Assembly (NCBI GenBank): GCA_036521995.1 | Contig: DATDGR010000353.1 | Location: forward strand, 1 to 42,057 | DNA length: 42,057 nt | Origin: Gp13-AA77 sp036521995 | GTDB lineage: Bacteria; Acidobacteriota; Terriglobia; UBA7540 | Reading direction: 5' to 3' | Program-made: the position numbers and the translations under genes | In this document: positions 35,623 to 42,057 of the stretch, piece by piece | Position numbering within the stretch: position 1 is the stretch's first letter | Layout: every line of letters begins with the position of its first letter | The notes under the pieces: model-generated | What the model was told of the DNA's origin: nothing | Seen by the model: only the letters and a program-made list of their open reading frames with translations | Database searches by the model: none

Positions 35623-36426
35623 ATGCCCTTCATCAAACTGGATGGTACCCGGATTCACTATCGTTTCGACACCCCGCTTGGCGGTCCGGCAGACGCGCCG
35701 GTGGTGGTTTTCTCGAATTCGCTCGGCACCAATCTCTCGATGTGGGACCTCCAGGTACCGTCGCTGACAGCCCATTTCCGGGTCTTACGTTACGACACGC
35801 GTGGGCTGGGGCTCTCTTCCGTGACGCCTGGTCCTTATGCCAACGAGCAGCTGGCCCGCGATGTCGTCCGTCTGCTTGATGCGCTGGGGATCGAGCGAGC
35901 CCACTTTTGCGGGCTTTCGATGGGAGGCATGGCGGGGATGTGGCTTGGAGCTTATGCCCTCGGGCGCGTCGACAGGCTGGTGCTTTGCGACACCGCGCCG
36001 CGCATCGGTTCAGCAGAATTCTGGAGGGGTCGCATCTCCTCGGTGCTGGAAGGAGGTATGGTGACCATCACCGAGGCCGTGCTGGAGCGCTGGTTCACGC
36101 CCGCTTTCATGTCGCGGGCGCCGGAGGCGGTGGAGCAAACGCGACAGATGTTGCTCCAGTCGCCGCCAGAGGGCTATGTGGCGTGCTGCGCGGCCGTGCG
36201 GGACACGGACGAGACCCAGACGCTCGATCGCATCCGCGCGCGCACGCTTGTGATCACGGGCCGGCACGATCCAGCCACGCCACCCGCGGATGGACGTTAC
36301 ATCGCCGGGAAGGTTCCCGGCGCCCACTATGTCGAGTTGGAAGCCTCGCACCTGTCAAACATTGAAGCGGCCCCAGAGTTCAACCAGGCGTTGTTGGGAT
36401 TCCTGACGAGTCCAGAGTCGAATTAG
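35623..36426 (+). CDS. pcaD: 3-oxoadipate enol-lactonase
   Basis: Alpha/beta hydrolase of 267 residues that opens 3-oxoadipate enol-lactone to 3-oxoadipate. Catalytic triad: Ser99 in GLSMGG, Asp216 in GRHDPATPP, His243 in ASHLSNIE. The N-terminal oxyanion segment FSNSLGTNLSMWD is typical of PcaD. GAGG lies 8 bases before the ATG. pcaC follows after 11 bases. Confidence 0.93.
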   Translation: MPFIKLDGTRIHYRFDTPLGGPADAPVVVFSNSLGTNLSMWDLQVPSLTAHFRVLRYDTRGLGLSSVTPGPYANEQLARDVVRLLDALGIERAHFCGLSMGGMAGMWLGAYALGRVDRLVLCDTAPRIGSAEFWRGRISSVLEGGMVTITEAVLERWFTPAFMSRAPEAVEQTRQMLLQSPPEGYVACCAAVRDTDETQTLDRIRARTLVITGRHDPATPPADGRYIAGKVPGAHYVELEASHLSNIEAAPEFNQALLGFLTSPESN

Positions 36427-36437
36427 GAGCTAAATTG

Positions 36438-36824
36438 ATGGACGAAAGGCAGCGGTATGCGGCGGGAATGAAGGTGCGGCGCGAGGTCCTGGGGGAAGCA
36501 CACGTGGACAAGGCGCTGTCTAATCAGAATGCCTTCAATGAGGAGTTTCAGAACCTGATCACACGCTATGCCTGGGGCGAGATCTGGTTGCGGCCCGGCC
36601 TGCCCCGCCACACACGCAGCCTGGTCACGCTGGGCATCATGATCGCGCTCGGCCGCACGGACGAATTTCGTTTGCACCTGCGCGCCGCCGCTCAAAACAA
36701 CGTGACGCGCGAGGAGATCAAAGAGCTCCTGCTGCAGAGCGCCGTCTACTGCGGGGTGCCGGCCGCCAACTCCGCCTTCCATATTGCGGAGCAGGTCTTT
36801 GCCGAGATCGACGCCGGCCGGTGA
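36438..36824 (+). CDS. pcaC: 4-carboxymuconolactone decarboxylase
   Basis: Small decarboxylase of 128 residues (AhpD-like fold) that turns 4-carboxymuconolactone into 3-oxoadipate enol-lactone. Conserved segments: RREVLGEAHVDKAL, FQNLITRYAWGEIWLRPGL, RSLVTLGIMIALGR, EIKELLLQSAVYCGVPAANSA-type C-terminus. The length fits a stand-alone PcaC rather than the PcaD-PcaC fusion (PcaL) of some bacteria. GGAG lies 9 bases before the ATG at 36438. Confidence 0.94.
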   Translation: MDERQRYAAGMKVRREVLGEAHVDKALSNQNAFNEEFQNLITRYAWGEIWLRPGLPRHTRSLVTLGIMIALGRTDEFRLHLRAAAQNNVTREEIKELLLQSAVYCGVPAANSAFHIAEQVFAEIDAGR

Positions 36825-36934
36825 CGCGATCGCCGGGATGGACTGGAGCTTGTATGGCCCGCTCGGCCTTAGAGGATTGGGCCGCCCCTTGGTCTTAGCA
36901 TTGCGCTTGAATGACGCACCCGGAGATTGACCCT

Positions 36935-37378
36935 CTACCCGCTCTCGCTTCGGGCCGGATGGGACGTTGAGAGACGCTCGATCACCTCCGCCGGAAGCGG
37001 TCGGGACTTCAGCCGCTCGGAATTGCCGGGATCCTGCCCCGTCCAAACCCGAGTCTCAAAGCCTTCCACTGCCAGGGCGCCAGTCTTGAAGAACCGATGT
37101 CGGACCACGAAGCTGCTTCGCCGCCATTCCGCCACCGTGGACTCGGCCAGGAGCTCATCCCCAAAGGTGCAAGGAATCAGGAAACGCACTTTCACATCCA
37201 CCAACGGGACGCCGACGATTCCGTGGGACTTGAAGAGGGCGTTGATCGGTAATCCGGCGGCGGCGAAGAGCGCCGAGGTGCAATCATCGAACCAGGCCAG
37301 ATACTGGGGATAAAACACAATCCGCGCCGGATCGCAGTGTCCCCATTCCACCAGCAGACGCTTGTGATTGACGAGCAT
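36935..37378 (-). CDS. Acyl-CoA thioesterase, 4-hydroxybenzoyl-CoA thioesterase-like
   Basis: Hotdog-fold thioesterase of 147 residues. The segment VEWGHCDPARIVFYPQYLAWFD matches the 4HBT family, with the catalytic-type Asp16 in CDPA. Its position at the end of the pca cluster suggests release of 4-hydroxybenzoate from its CoA ester, feeding protocatechuate after hydroxylation; a general acyl-CoA substrate is also possible. It is convergent with pcaC. Starts at 37408 and 37378 are in frame; 37378 gives the usual family length. Confidence 0.83.
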   Translation of the reverse strand: MLVNHKRLLVEWGHCDPARIVFYPQYLAWFDDCTSALFAAAGLPINALFKSHGIVGVPLVDVKVRFLIPCTFGDELLAESTVAEWRRSSFVVRHRFFKTGALAVEGFETRVWTGQDPGNSERLKSRPLPAEVIERLSTSHPARSESG

Positions 37379-37574
37379 CAGTGGATTCGCCCCCGGCTGC
37401 AACCGCACGTCCAGTATGCCCCAACTGGCGCGGGTCTCGTCACTCTTGCCGAACCAGCCATGCCTCGCCTGGCCTCCCCTCGGTCAGCAAGACGGCGCGC
37501 CAGTGCGTTCTCGCAGACCATGGCCCGCAAGCGGACTTGGGATCTGGGAAGGGGCAGCACGAGCCGACCCGCCC

Positions 37575-37603
37575 TTGTCACATGCCAGGGTTTTCGATAT
37601 AGT
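37575..37603 (+). promoter_or_regulatory. Predicted promoter of the lipoprotein gene
   Basis: TTGTCA (37575-37580, 5 of 6) and TATAGT (37598-37603, 5 of 6) with the optimal 17-base spacer. Initiation near 37610 gives a leader of about 124 bases. Confidence 0.55.
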
Positions 37604-37657
37604 GCGCGCCGGGACTGAATCCGCCTCTGGTCATGGCGAATGAATGGCGGCCAGTTG

Positions 37658-37680
37658 AGGGTGAAGCCGGATCACCCTTT
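37658..37680 (+). terminator. Leader hairpin, possible attenuator
   Basis: AGGGTGA (37658-37664), a 7-base loop, TCACCCT (37672-37678), then TT GTT. The 7-bp stem with a weak T-tract lies between the predicted promoter and the lipoprotein start, so it could cause partial termination. Confidence 0.35.
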
Positions 37681-37733
37681 GTTCCCGGTCCCTCGCACTG
37701 CCCCGCCACAGCCCACAGAATTCTGGGGGGCTC

Positions 37734-38666
37734 ATGAAAAGTCGTCTAGCGAGTCCGTTTGTTCATAATGGCAGCGTCGATCCAGGACGTTCCTATGCCT
37801 GCCACCTTGCTATCGCCAGTATGGCTCTCGCTCTCATGGTCAGTTGTGGTCCGTCCCGGCCCACGCTCACCGGCCCGGCGGCGGTCTATGAGAACGCCAA
37901 GCTGGCCTTCGCCAGGGGCGATCTCGAAAGTTACGAGAGGGCACTCGGGTTTCTCGAGAGCCTGACCAGCGCCGATCCGCCTAACGATTACACCAACCGC
38001 GCCCGCGTGCTGCGCGCCATCATCTCCGGCGGCGAGCTTGAAGGGTACAAGACCCTGAGTGAAGCCTACGGCACGGGAGCCAGCGCCACGAAAGTTCCGG
38101 GCCCCAAATCGGAGTATACCAGCCTGGAACGGGACACCATGCGGCGAGGCGCGGAGCTGACGCTTGAGATTGGAGAAAGCGCCATGCGCTTGACCAAGGG
38201 GAACACGATTCCCAAGGATCTCACGCTCGAGGCTCCGTACCCGAGTGTGGAACCGCCCGAGTCCGTTCCGGTGCTGGACCGGGTGCGGCAGGGCCTCAAG
38301 ATTGGACAGGACGACGAGGCGCAAGCCGCGCTGGACGCCCCGCGAGCTGGCGTGGCTGACGCCCTGGCCGAGGTCGTGGGCGGCAACCGGTCTGAAGTCC
38401 GGTCGAAAATGAACGCCGGCCCGGTACCGCTCGACAGCGCCGAGTTCGCCCTCTTTCTGGCGAAGCGGGTGATGGCGGGTGCTTCGTTGTACGACAAGAA
38501 ACACCTCTACGACCCTGAAAAATTCAAAGTGCTCGCGGGCATCGCCGACGGCGCGGCCCAAGCCTCAGCCGCCGCGCTTGAGCAGGCTTCCGATCCGGAA
38601 AAGGCCAAGAGTCTCAAGAAGCTGCGAGAAGAGATCAAGGCCGCACTGAAAGCCTCTCAGAGCTGA
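37734..38666 (+). CDS. Predicted lipoprotein of unknown function
   Basis: Product of 310 residues with a lipoprotein signal: hydrophobic segment (LAIASMALALMVSCG) and lipobox ending at Cys38. The n-region is unusually long (about 22 residues), so an internal start is possible. The mature part is helical and rich in Ala, Glu and Lys, with short TPR-like segments (VYENAKLAFARGDLESYERAL) and a charged C-terminus (EKAKSLKKLREEIKAALKA). No family is recognised. The first residues after Cys38 (GPSRP) do not give a clear sorting signal. GGGG lies 4 bases upstream of the ATG at 37734. Confidence 0.75.
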   Translation: MKSRLASPFVHNGSVDPGRSYACHLAIASMALALMVSCGPSRPTLTGPAAVYENAKLAFARGDLESYERALGFLESLTSADPPNDYTNRARVLRAIISGGELEGYKTLSEAYGTGASATKVPGPKSEYTSLERDTMRRGAELTLEIGESAMRLTKGNTIPKDLTLEAPYPSVEPPESVPVLDRVRQGLKIGQDDEAQAALDAPRAGVADALAEVVGGNRSEVRSKMNAGPVPLDSAEFALFLAKRVMAGASLYDKKHLYDPEKFKVLAGIADGAAQASAAALEQASDPEKAKSLKKLREEIKAALKASQS

Positions 38667-38756
38667 GCGGATTCCTCGCTGAAGCCAGGCGGAAAGGCAT
38701 CGTCGAGCAAGCGCCCGTTTGGCAACGCGGCTCTGCCTTTCTGGCCCAAGGAGATC

Positions 38757-39902
38757 ATGGATCCTTCACTCGAACGCTTGCTGGAAAGCTACCACGCGGA
38801 CGATCCTCTCGCCCTCGCCTCGACCATCCCCGGCTCCTGGTATACGGACGTGCGTATCGCGGAGCTCGAGCGGGAACGCGTCTTTGGCCGCACCTGGCAG
38901 GTGGTGGGTCGTCTCGACCAGGTGGGGAGTACCGGCCAGTACTTCACGGCGGAAGTTGCGGGCGAGCCTATTCTGGTGGCGCGCGGGAACGACGGCGTGC
39001 TGCGCGCCTTTTACAACGTCTGCCGGCACCACGCTACGGCGGTCGCCTGGGAAGCCGAGGGCAGGGCGACGAATTTTCGTTGTCCATACCACGGCTGGAC
39101 TTATGGACTGGACGGCGCTCTGAAAGGCATGACCGAATTTGACGGCGTCCAGTGCTTTGACCGCGCCACTCACGGCCTGATCGAAGCGCGAGCCGCCACC
39201 TGGGAAAAATTCGTCTGGGTGAACCTTGACGCGGCCGCGCCGCCGCTCGAAGAGTTCCTCGGGCGCCTGGCGGATCGCGTCCGCCCGCTCAGTCTGGGGG
39301 CTCTCGAGTTCTTCGAACGGCGCACCTACACCTTGAACTGCAACTGGAAGGTGTATGTTGACAACTATCTGGACGGCGGTTACCACGTCCCGCACATGCA
39401 CAAGGGCCTGAACAGCGTACTCGACTATACGCACTACACCATTGAGAACGAAGATCGGGCTTGCATCCAGTCGAGTCCCGTGCGCAGCTCGTCGACTTCC
39501 GATCCGGACGCGGCGGCTACCCGTCAGGGGGACCGCTCCTACTATCTATGGCAGTATCCCAACTTCATGTTGAATTGGTACGAAGGCTATCTCGACACCA
39601 ACCTGGTGCTGCCCGGCAATCCGGACGGCTCTGGCTGGATCGACCGCTGCACTGTGATCTTCGACTTCTATTTTGGTGACACCAGCGAGGCCCGCAGCGA
39701 ATACAACCGCCAAAGCATCGCCGTGAGCGATCGCGTGCAGGATGAAGACACCGCCATTTGCGAGAGCGTGCAGAAGGGACTGCGCTCGCGCGCCTATGGC
39801 GCGGGGCGGCTTTCGGTGCGCCGCGAGGCCGGCGAACATCTATTCCACCGGTTGCTGGCTGCTGATCTGCGCCGTCCGGCAGGCGGGGCCGACAGAAGTT
39901 AG
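38757..39902 (+). CDS. Rieske non-heme iron oxygenase, alpha subunit
   Basis: Oxygenase of 381 residues. The Rieske 2Fe-2S cluster ligands are Cys89 and His91 (NVCRHHA) and Cys109 and His112 (RCPYHGW). The catalytic mononuclear Fe site is NYLDGGYHVPHMH with His210 and His215; the acidic third ligand probably lies in the C-terminal DEDTAICESVQKGL. Similar proteins include choline/carnitine monooxygenase-type and aromatic-ring hydroxylases, and the substrate cannot be told. No ferredoxin reductase or beta subunit is adjacent. The stop overlaps the DoxX stop (TTAG at 39899-39902). Confidence 0.92.
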   Translation: MDPSLERLLESYHADDPLALASTIPGSWYTDVRIAELERERVFGRTWQVVGRLDQVGSTGQYFTAEVAGEPILVARGNDGVLRAFYNVCRHHATAVAWEAEGRATNFRCPYHGWTYGLDGALKGMTEFDGVQCFDRATHGLIEARAATWEKFVWVNLDAAAPPLEEFLGRLADRVRPLSLGALEFFERRTYTLNCNWKVYVDNYLDGGYHVPHMHKGLNSVLDYTHYTIENEDRACIQSSPVRSSSTSDPDAAATRQGDRSYYLWQYPNFMLNWYEGYLDTNLVLPGNPDGSGWIDRCTVIFDFYFGDTSEARSEYNRQSIAVSDRVQDEDTAICESVQKGLRSRAYGAGRLSVRREAGEHLFHRLLAADLRRPAGGADRS

Positions 39903-40333
39903 CGAGTGCCAAGCCGCGCGTCCACTGAGACTGATCCCGCACCCGCAATTAACAGGAAGATCAAGCTCGTGAGCATGGCAAAGTCAGTGCGAGCATCGCT
40001 CACCATGAACCGGAATCCCTGCTCGGGCCGGAACAACTCCGGAATTTTGGTGGTGGCGATGGCGGTGCCTATGATGATCAGGAGCGGAATCGAGGCCAGG
40101 CGTGTGCCGAGACCGATCAGGACCAGCAGGCCGCAGGCGATCTCAGAGGTGCCGACGAAGTGGGCGGTGAACGCAGGGTAGGGAAACCCGATCCTGGTGA
40201 AGCGGATCACGCCCATCTTGGGATCGGTGAATTTCAGGATTCCCTGGGTGAAAAAGATGAGCCCGACTGCGAGCCGAATGAGAATGATGCCGTGACCGGC
40301 ATTGCCGCCAGCCTGAAAGCCCCACCGCTTCAT
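39899..40333 (-). CDS. DoxX-family membrane protein
   Basis: Four-helix inner-membrane protein of 144 residues. Family features: LIRLAVGLIFFTQGILKF in helix 1, FVGTSEIACGLLVLIGLGTRLASIPL in helices 2-3, and TDFAMLTSLIFLLIAG in helix 4. DoxX-like proteins are associated with quinone-linked or thiol redox systems in some species, but most are uncharacterised. It starts 10 bases after the cupin gene, so the two are probably co-transcribed. Confidence 0.88.
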   Translation of the reverse strand: MKRWGFQAGGNAGHGIILIRLAVGLIFFTQGILKFTDPKMGVIRFTRIGFPYPAFTAHFVGTSEIACGLLVLIGLGTRLASIPLLIIIGTAIATTKIPELFRPEQGFRFMVSDARTDFAMLTSLIFLLIAGAGSVSVDARLGTR

Positions 40334-40343
40334 CGCATCGACC

Positions 40344-40724
40344 TCACTCGTCAGGGCCGTTCGTCTCCACTCGGATCCGGTCTCCGTGGCTCGGCGGCTG
40401 TGAGATCACGAGGAATCGCAGGTCGCGAGATGCCCGGTTGATAACCTGATGTGGCGTCGCGGGTGCGACCTCGATCCCCTGGCTGGCGCCGAGCGCAAAC
40501 TCCTGGTCAGGAAGGCTGATCGCGAGTTCTCCTTCGAGGACAAAGAAGAACTGGCGCGCGCGCTCGTGATAGTGCCGGGCCTCACTCGCCCCGGGCGGCA
40601 TGCGTTCAAGGATCACGCTGAGCTCGGGGGTCCGAACCAGGTGCCAGGCGTCACAAAGGTGGTCCGGATCGCCCCAGGTGTAATGTTCGGCGCTGCCGGA
40701 ACTGACGGGCTCACCGGCGCTCAT
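40344..40724 (-). CDS. Cupin-domain protein
   Basis: Single cupin of 126 residues. The first cupin motif is ARHYHERARQFFFVLEGE, with metal-type His51, His53 and Gln58 in place of the usual Glu; the second contains His92 (ATPHQV). Such small cupins are often isomerases, dioxygenases or sugar/metabolite-binding proteins; the substrate is not evident. The ATG at 40724 is preferred because GAGAG lies nearby upstream and the family start follows. Followed by the DoxX gene. Confidence 0.85.
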   Translation of the reverse strand: MSAGEPVSSGSAEHYTWGDPDHLCDAWHLVRTPELSVILERMPPGASEARHYHERARQFFFVLEGELAISLPDQEFALGASQGIEVAPATPHQVINRASRDLRFLVISQPPSHGDRIRVETNGPDE

Positions 40725-40805
40725 GACTCTCAACGTCCCTTGAAGGCCCAACCGGAATGATGCCGCTGCGGCCCCCGGTCCAAAGGCTCTGGCTACATCT
40801 GTAGA

Positions 40806-42057
40806 CTATGTCGACAGCGCCCAGGGAGCCCGGTAGTGCCGGGCCACGTAGGCCTGCGCTTCGGTGCCGCCCTCTTTCACCTGCTGTTTCTCCACGTCCC
40901 AGGTGATGCGGCGCTGGCTCCGGTAGGCCACGTTGCCCAGCAGGCAGGTGCTGGTGGAGTGATAACCGATCTCGATATCACTGATGGGCCGCTGGCGGCT
41001 CTTGACGCAATCGAGAAAGTTGCGGATGTGATCGAAGTGATCGTTGTTGACACTGGCCATCTTCATGGACGGCGCGCGGTCAACCGGGGGCCGGCCCTGG
41101 CGATGCCGCGTCTCGGGGAACACCTCGAAGCCGCCGCGATCCACAAACATGGTGGCGTCCGTGCCGTGGAACTCGATCCCGTAGCCGTGGTTATACATGG
41201 AATTGGCGTTGTCCCAGCGGTTCTCGTAGGTGGCCACGAAATGCGGATACTGAAAGGTCACCTGGAGGGTGTCGGGAGTTTCGGCATTGTCCTGGATGAA
41301 GAATTTGCCGCCTGCGGCCACGATGGCTTCCGGTCCCTCCACCTGCATGGCCCACTGCACGATGTCGATCAGGTGAATGCCCCAGTCCGTCATGAATCCG
41401 CCCGCGTAATCCCAGAAATAGCGGAAGGTCGACCAGCGGTCGCCGACGCCGAAGCGGTTGGTGTTGAAGGACACCTTGGGCGCGGGCCCTAGCCAGGCGT
41501 CCCAATCGAGGCCGGCGGGAGGATCGGAGTCCGGCGGGTTGCCGATGCCCTCCGGATATTCGTTGGCGTAATTCCACGTGCGCACAAAGCTGACCTTGCC
41601 GAGATAGCCCTGCTGCACTAGCTTGACGGCGTCCTGAAAGTGAGTGGCCGACCGCTGCTGCGTGCCCACTTGCACCACCCGCTTGTACTTGCGCGCCGCG
41701 GCCACCATCACCTTGCCCTCTTCCACCGCGCAGCAGACGGGCTTTTCCACGTAGACGTCTTTGCCGGCTTTGCAGGCCTCCACCATCATCAGGGCGTGCC
41801 AATGGTCGGGCGAGCCCACCACGATCACGTCGATGTCTTGGCGGTCGAGAACCTGGCGGAAGTCCTTGCTGGTTTGCGCCTTGTTCTGGGTGGCGGCCAA
41901 CCCGTGCTGCAAATTAGGCTCATAGACGTCGCACACCGCCACAATCTCCACATCCGGCTGACGCTGGAAGTCCTCCAAGTCGTCGGTGCCTTGCCGTCCG
42001 GTGCCGATCACTCCTACCCGCACCCGGTCGTTGGCGCCCACTGCCTTGGCAGCCGAC
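40806..42057 (-). CDS. Gfo/Idh/MocA-family oxidoreductase (5' truncated)
   Basis: NAD(P)-binding oxidoreductase, 416 residues visible. The Rossmann motif is VGVIGTGRQG, followed by VAVCDVY, and the family Lys is in VYVEKPVCC. The second domain contains GGFMTDWGIHLIDIVQWAM with the typical His, and TFRYFWDYAGG. The frame is open to the window edge, and the five residues before the first candidate start read SAAKA, which looks like the end of a signal peptide; acidobacterial members often have a Tat signal. The gene is therefore probably truncated and its product exported. Members act on sugars and sugar derivatives; the substrate is unknown. Confidence 0.9.
   Translation of the reverse strand, partial: SAAKAVGANDRVRVGVIGTGRQGTDDLEDFQRQPDVEIVAVCDVYEPNLQHGLAATQNKAQTSKDFRQVLDRQDIDVIVVGSPDHWHALMMVEACKAGKDVYVEKPVCCAVEEGKVMVAAARKYKRVVQVGTQQRSATHFQDAVKLVQQGYLGKVSFVRTWNYANEYPEGIGNPPDSDPPAGLDWDAWLGPAPKVSFNTNRFGVGDRWSTFRYFWDYAGGFMTDWGIHLIDIVQWAMQVEGPEAIVAAGGKFFIQDNAETPDTLQVTFQYPHFVATYENRWDNANSMYNHGYGIEFHGTDATMFVDRGGFEVFPETRHRQGRPPVDRAPSMKMASVNNDHFDHIRNFLDCVKSRQRPISDIEIGYHSTSTCLLGNVAYRSQRRITWDVEKQQVKEGGTEAQAYVARHYRAPWALST

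Larger units (their letters stand above)
37379..37733. other. Divergent intergenic region with promoter and hairpin
   Basis: This 355-base gap contains a good plus-strand promoter (37575-37603) and a hairpin with a short T-tract (37658-37680) in the presumed leader of the lipoprotein gene. No coding frame or repeat was recognised. Confidence 0.5.

Overview
The window is high-GC, gene-dense bacterial DNA most consistent with Acidobacteriota. The main clues are an orphan permease with the duplicated MacB/FtsX layout of the acidobacterial ADOP family, a Ser/Thr kinase and a winged-helix regulator that both carry TolB-like plus TPR bodies, a PEP-CTERM protein, and a Gfo/Idh/MocA oxidoreductase with what looks like the end of a Tat signal. 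The assignment is inferred from gene content. No rRNA, tRNA, CRISPR array, integrase or intact insertion sequence was seen. Both edge genes are cut: the kinase at the left edge and the Gfo/Idh/MocA gene at the right edge each read open to the end of the window.

Layout. 1-5998: sensor kinase, PEP-CTERM protein, divergent ROK protein and soluble transhydrogenase (sthA). 6574-16679: ADOP permease, STAS protein, YceH-like protein, an aldehyde dehydrogenase paired with an unrecognised conserved-looking protein, and uvrA. 17068-25409: two tandem MacB-like permeases without an ATPase, mtnA, a pta-family acyltransferase, and a minus-strand run leuC / HdeD-like membrane protein / gamma-glutamylcyclotransferase-like protein / leuD. 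25619-32106: winged-helix TolB-TPR regulator, a two-gene redox unit (single-heme outer-membrane barrel plus a type-1 copper protein), and a secreted TPR protein. 32176-37378: protocatechuate branch of the beta-ketoadipate pathway (pcaH, pcaG, pcaB, pcaD, pcaC) with a convergent 4-hydroxybenzoyl-CoA thioesterase-like gene. 37734-42057: lipoprotein, Rieske oxygenase alpha subunit, DoxX, cupin, Gfo/Idh/MocA protein.

How the genes fit together. The pca genes would take protocatechuate through ring cleavage, cycloisomerisation, decarboxylation and lactone hydrolysis to 3-oxoadipate; the later steps (pcaIJ, pcaF) are not here. leuC and leuD encode the two halves of isopropylmalate isomerase but are separated by two unrelated genes. 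The most interesting unit is 27651-29791: a CxxCH heme motif fused to a predicted outer-membrane barrel, followed by a secreted protein with a complete His/Cys/His/Met copper site. This resembles the Cyc2-rusticyanin logic of electron transfer across the outer membrane, and a CRP/FNR-type palindrome lies in the divergent region upstream.

Non-coding DNA also carries structure. A composite repeat (TAGAATCA-like box, about 15-17 nt, then ACCCAGCGACTTATTGA-like box) occurs in three separate intergenic regions. Degenerate 7-8 bp tracts (TGACTCAA / TGATTCA type) sit at several gene junctions. Other common bacterial dispersed repeats lie between pcaB and pcaD and upstream of the gamma-glutamylcyclotransferase-like gene.
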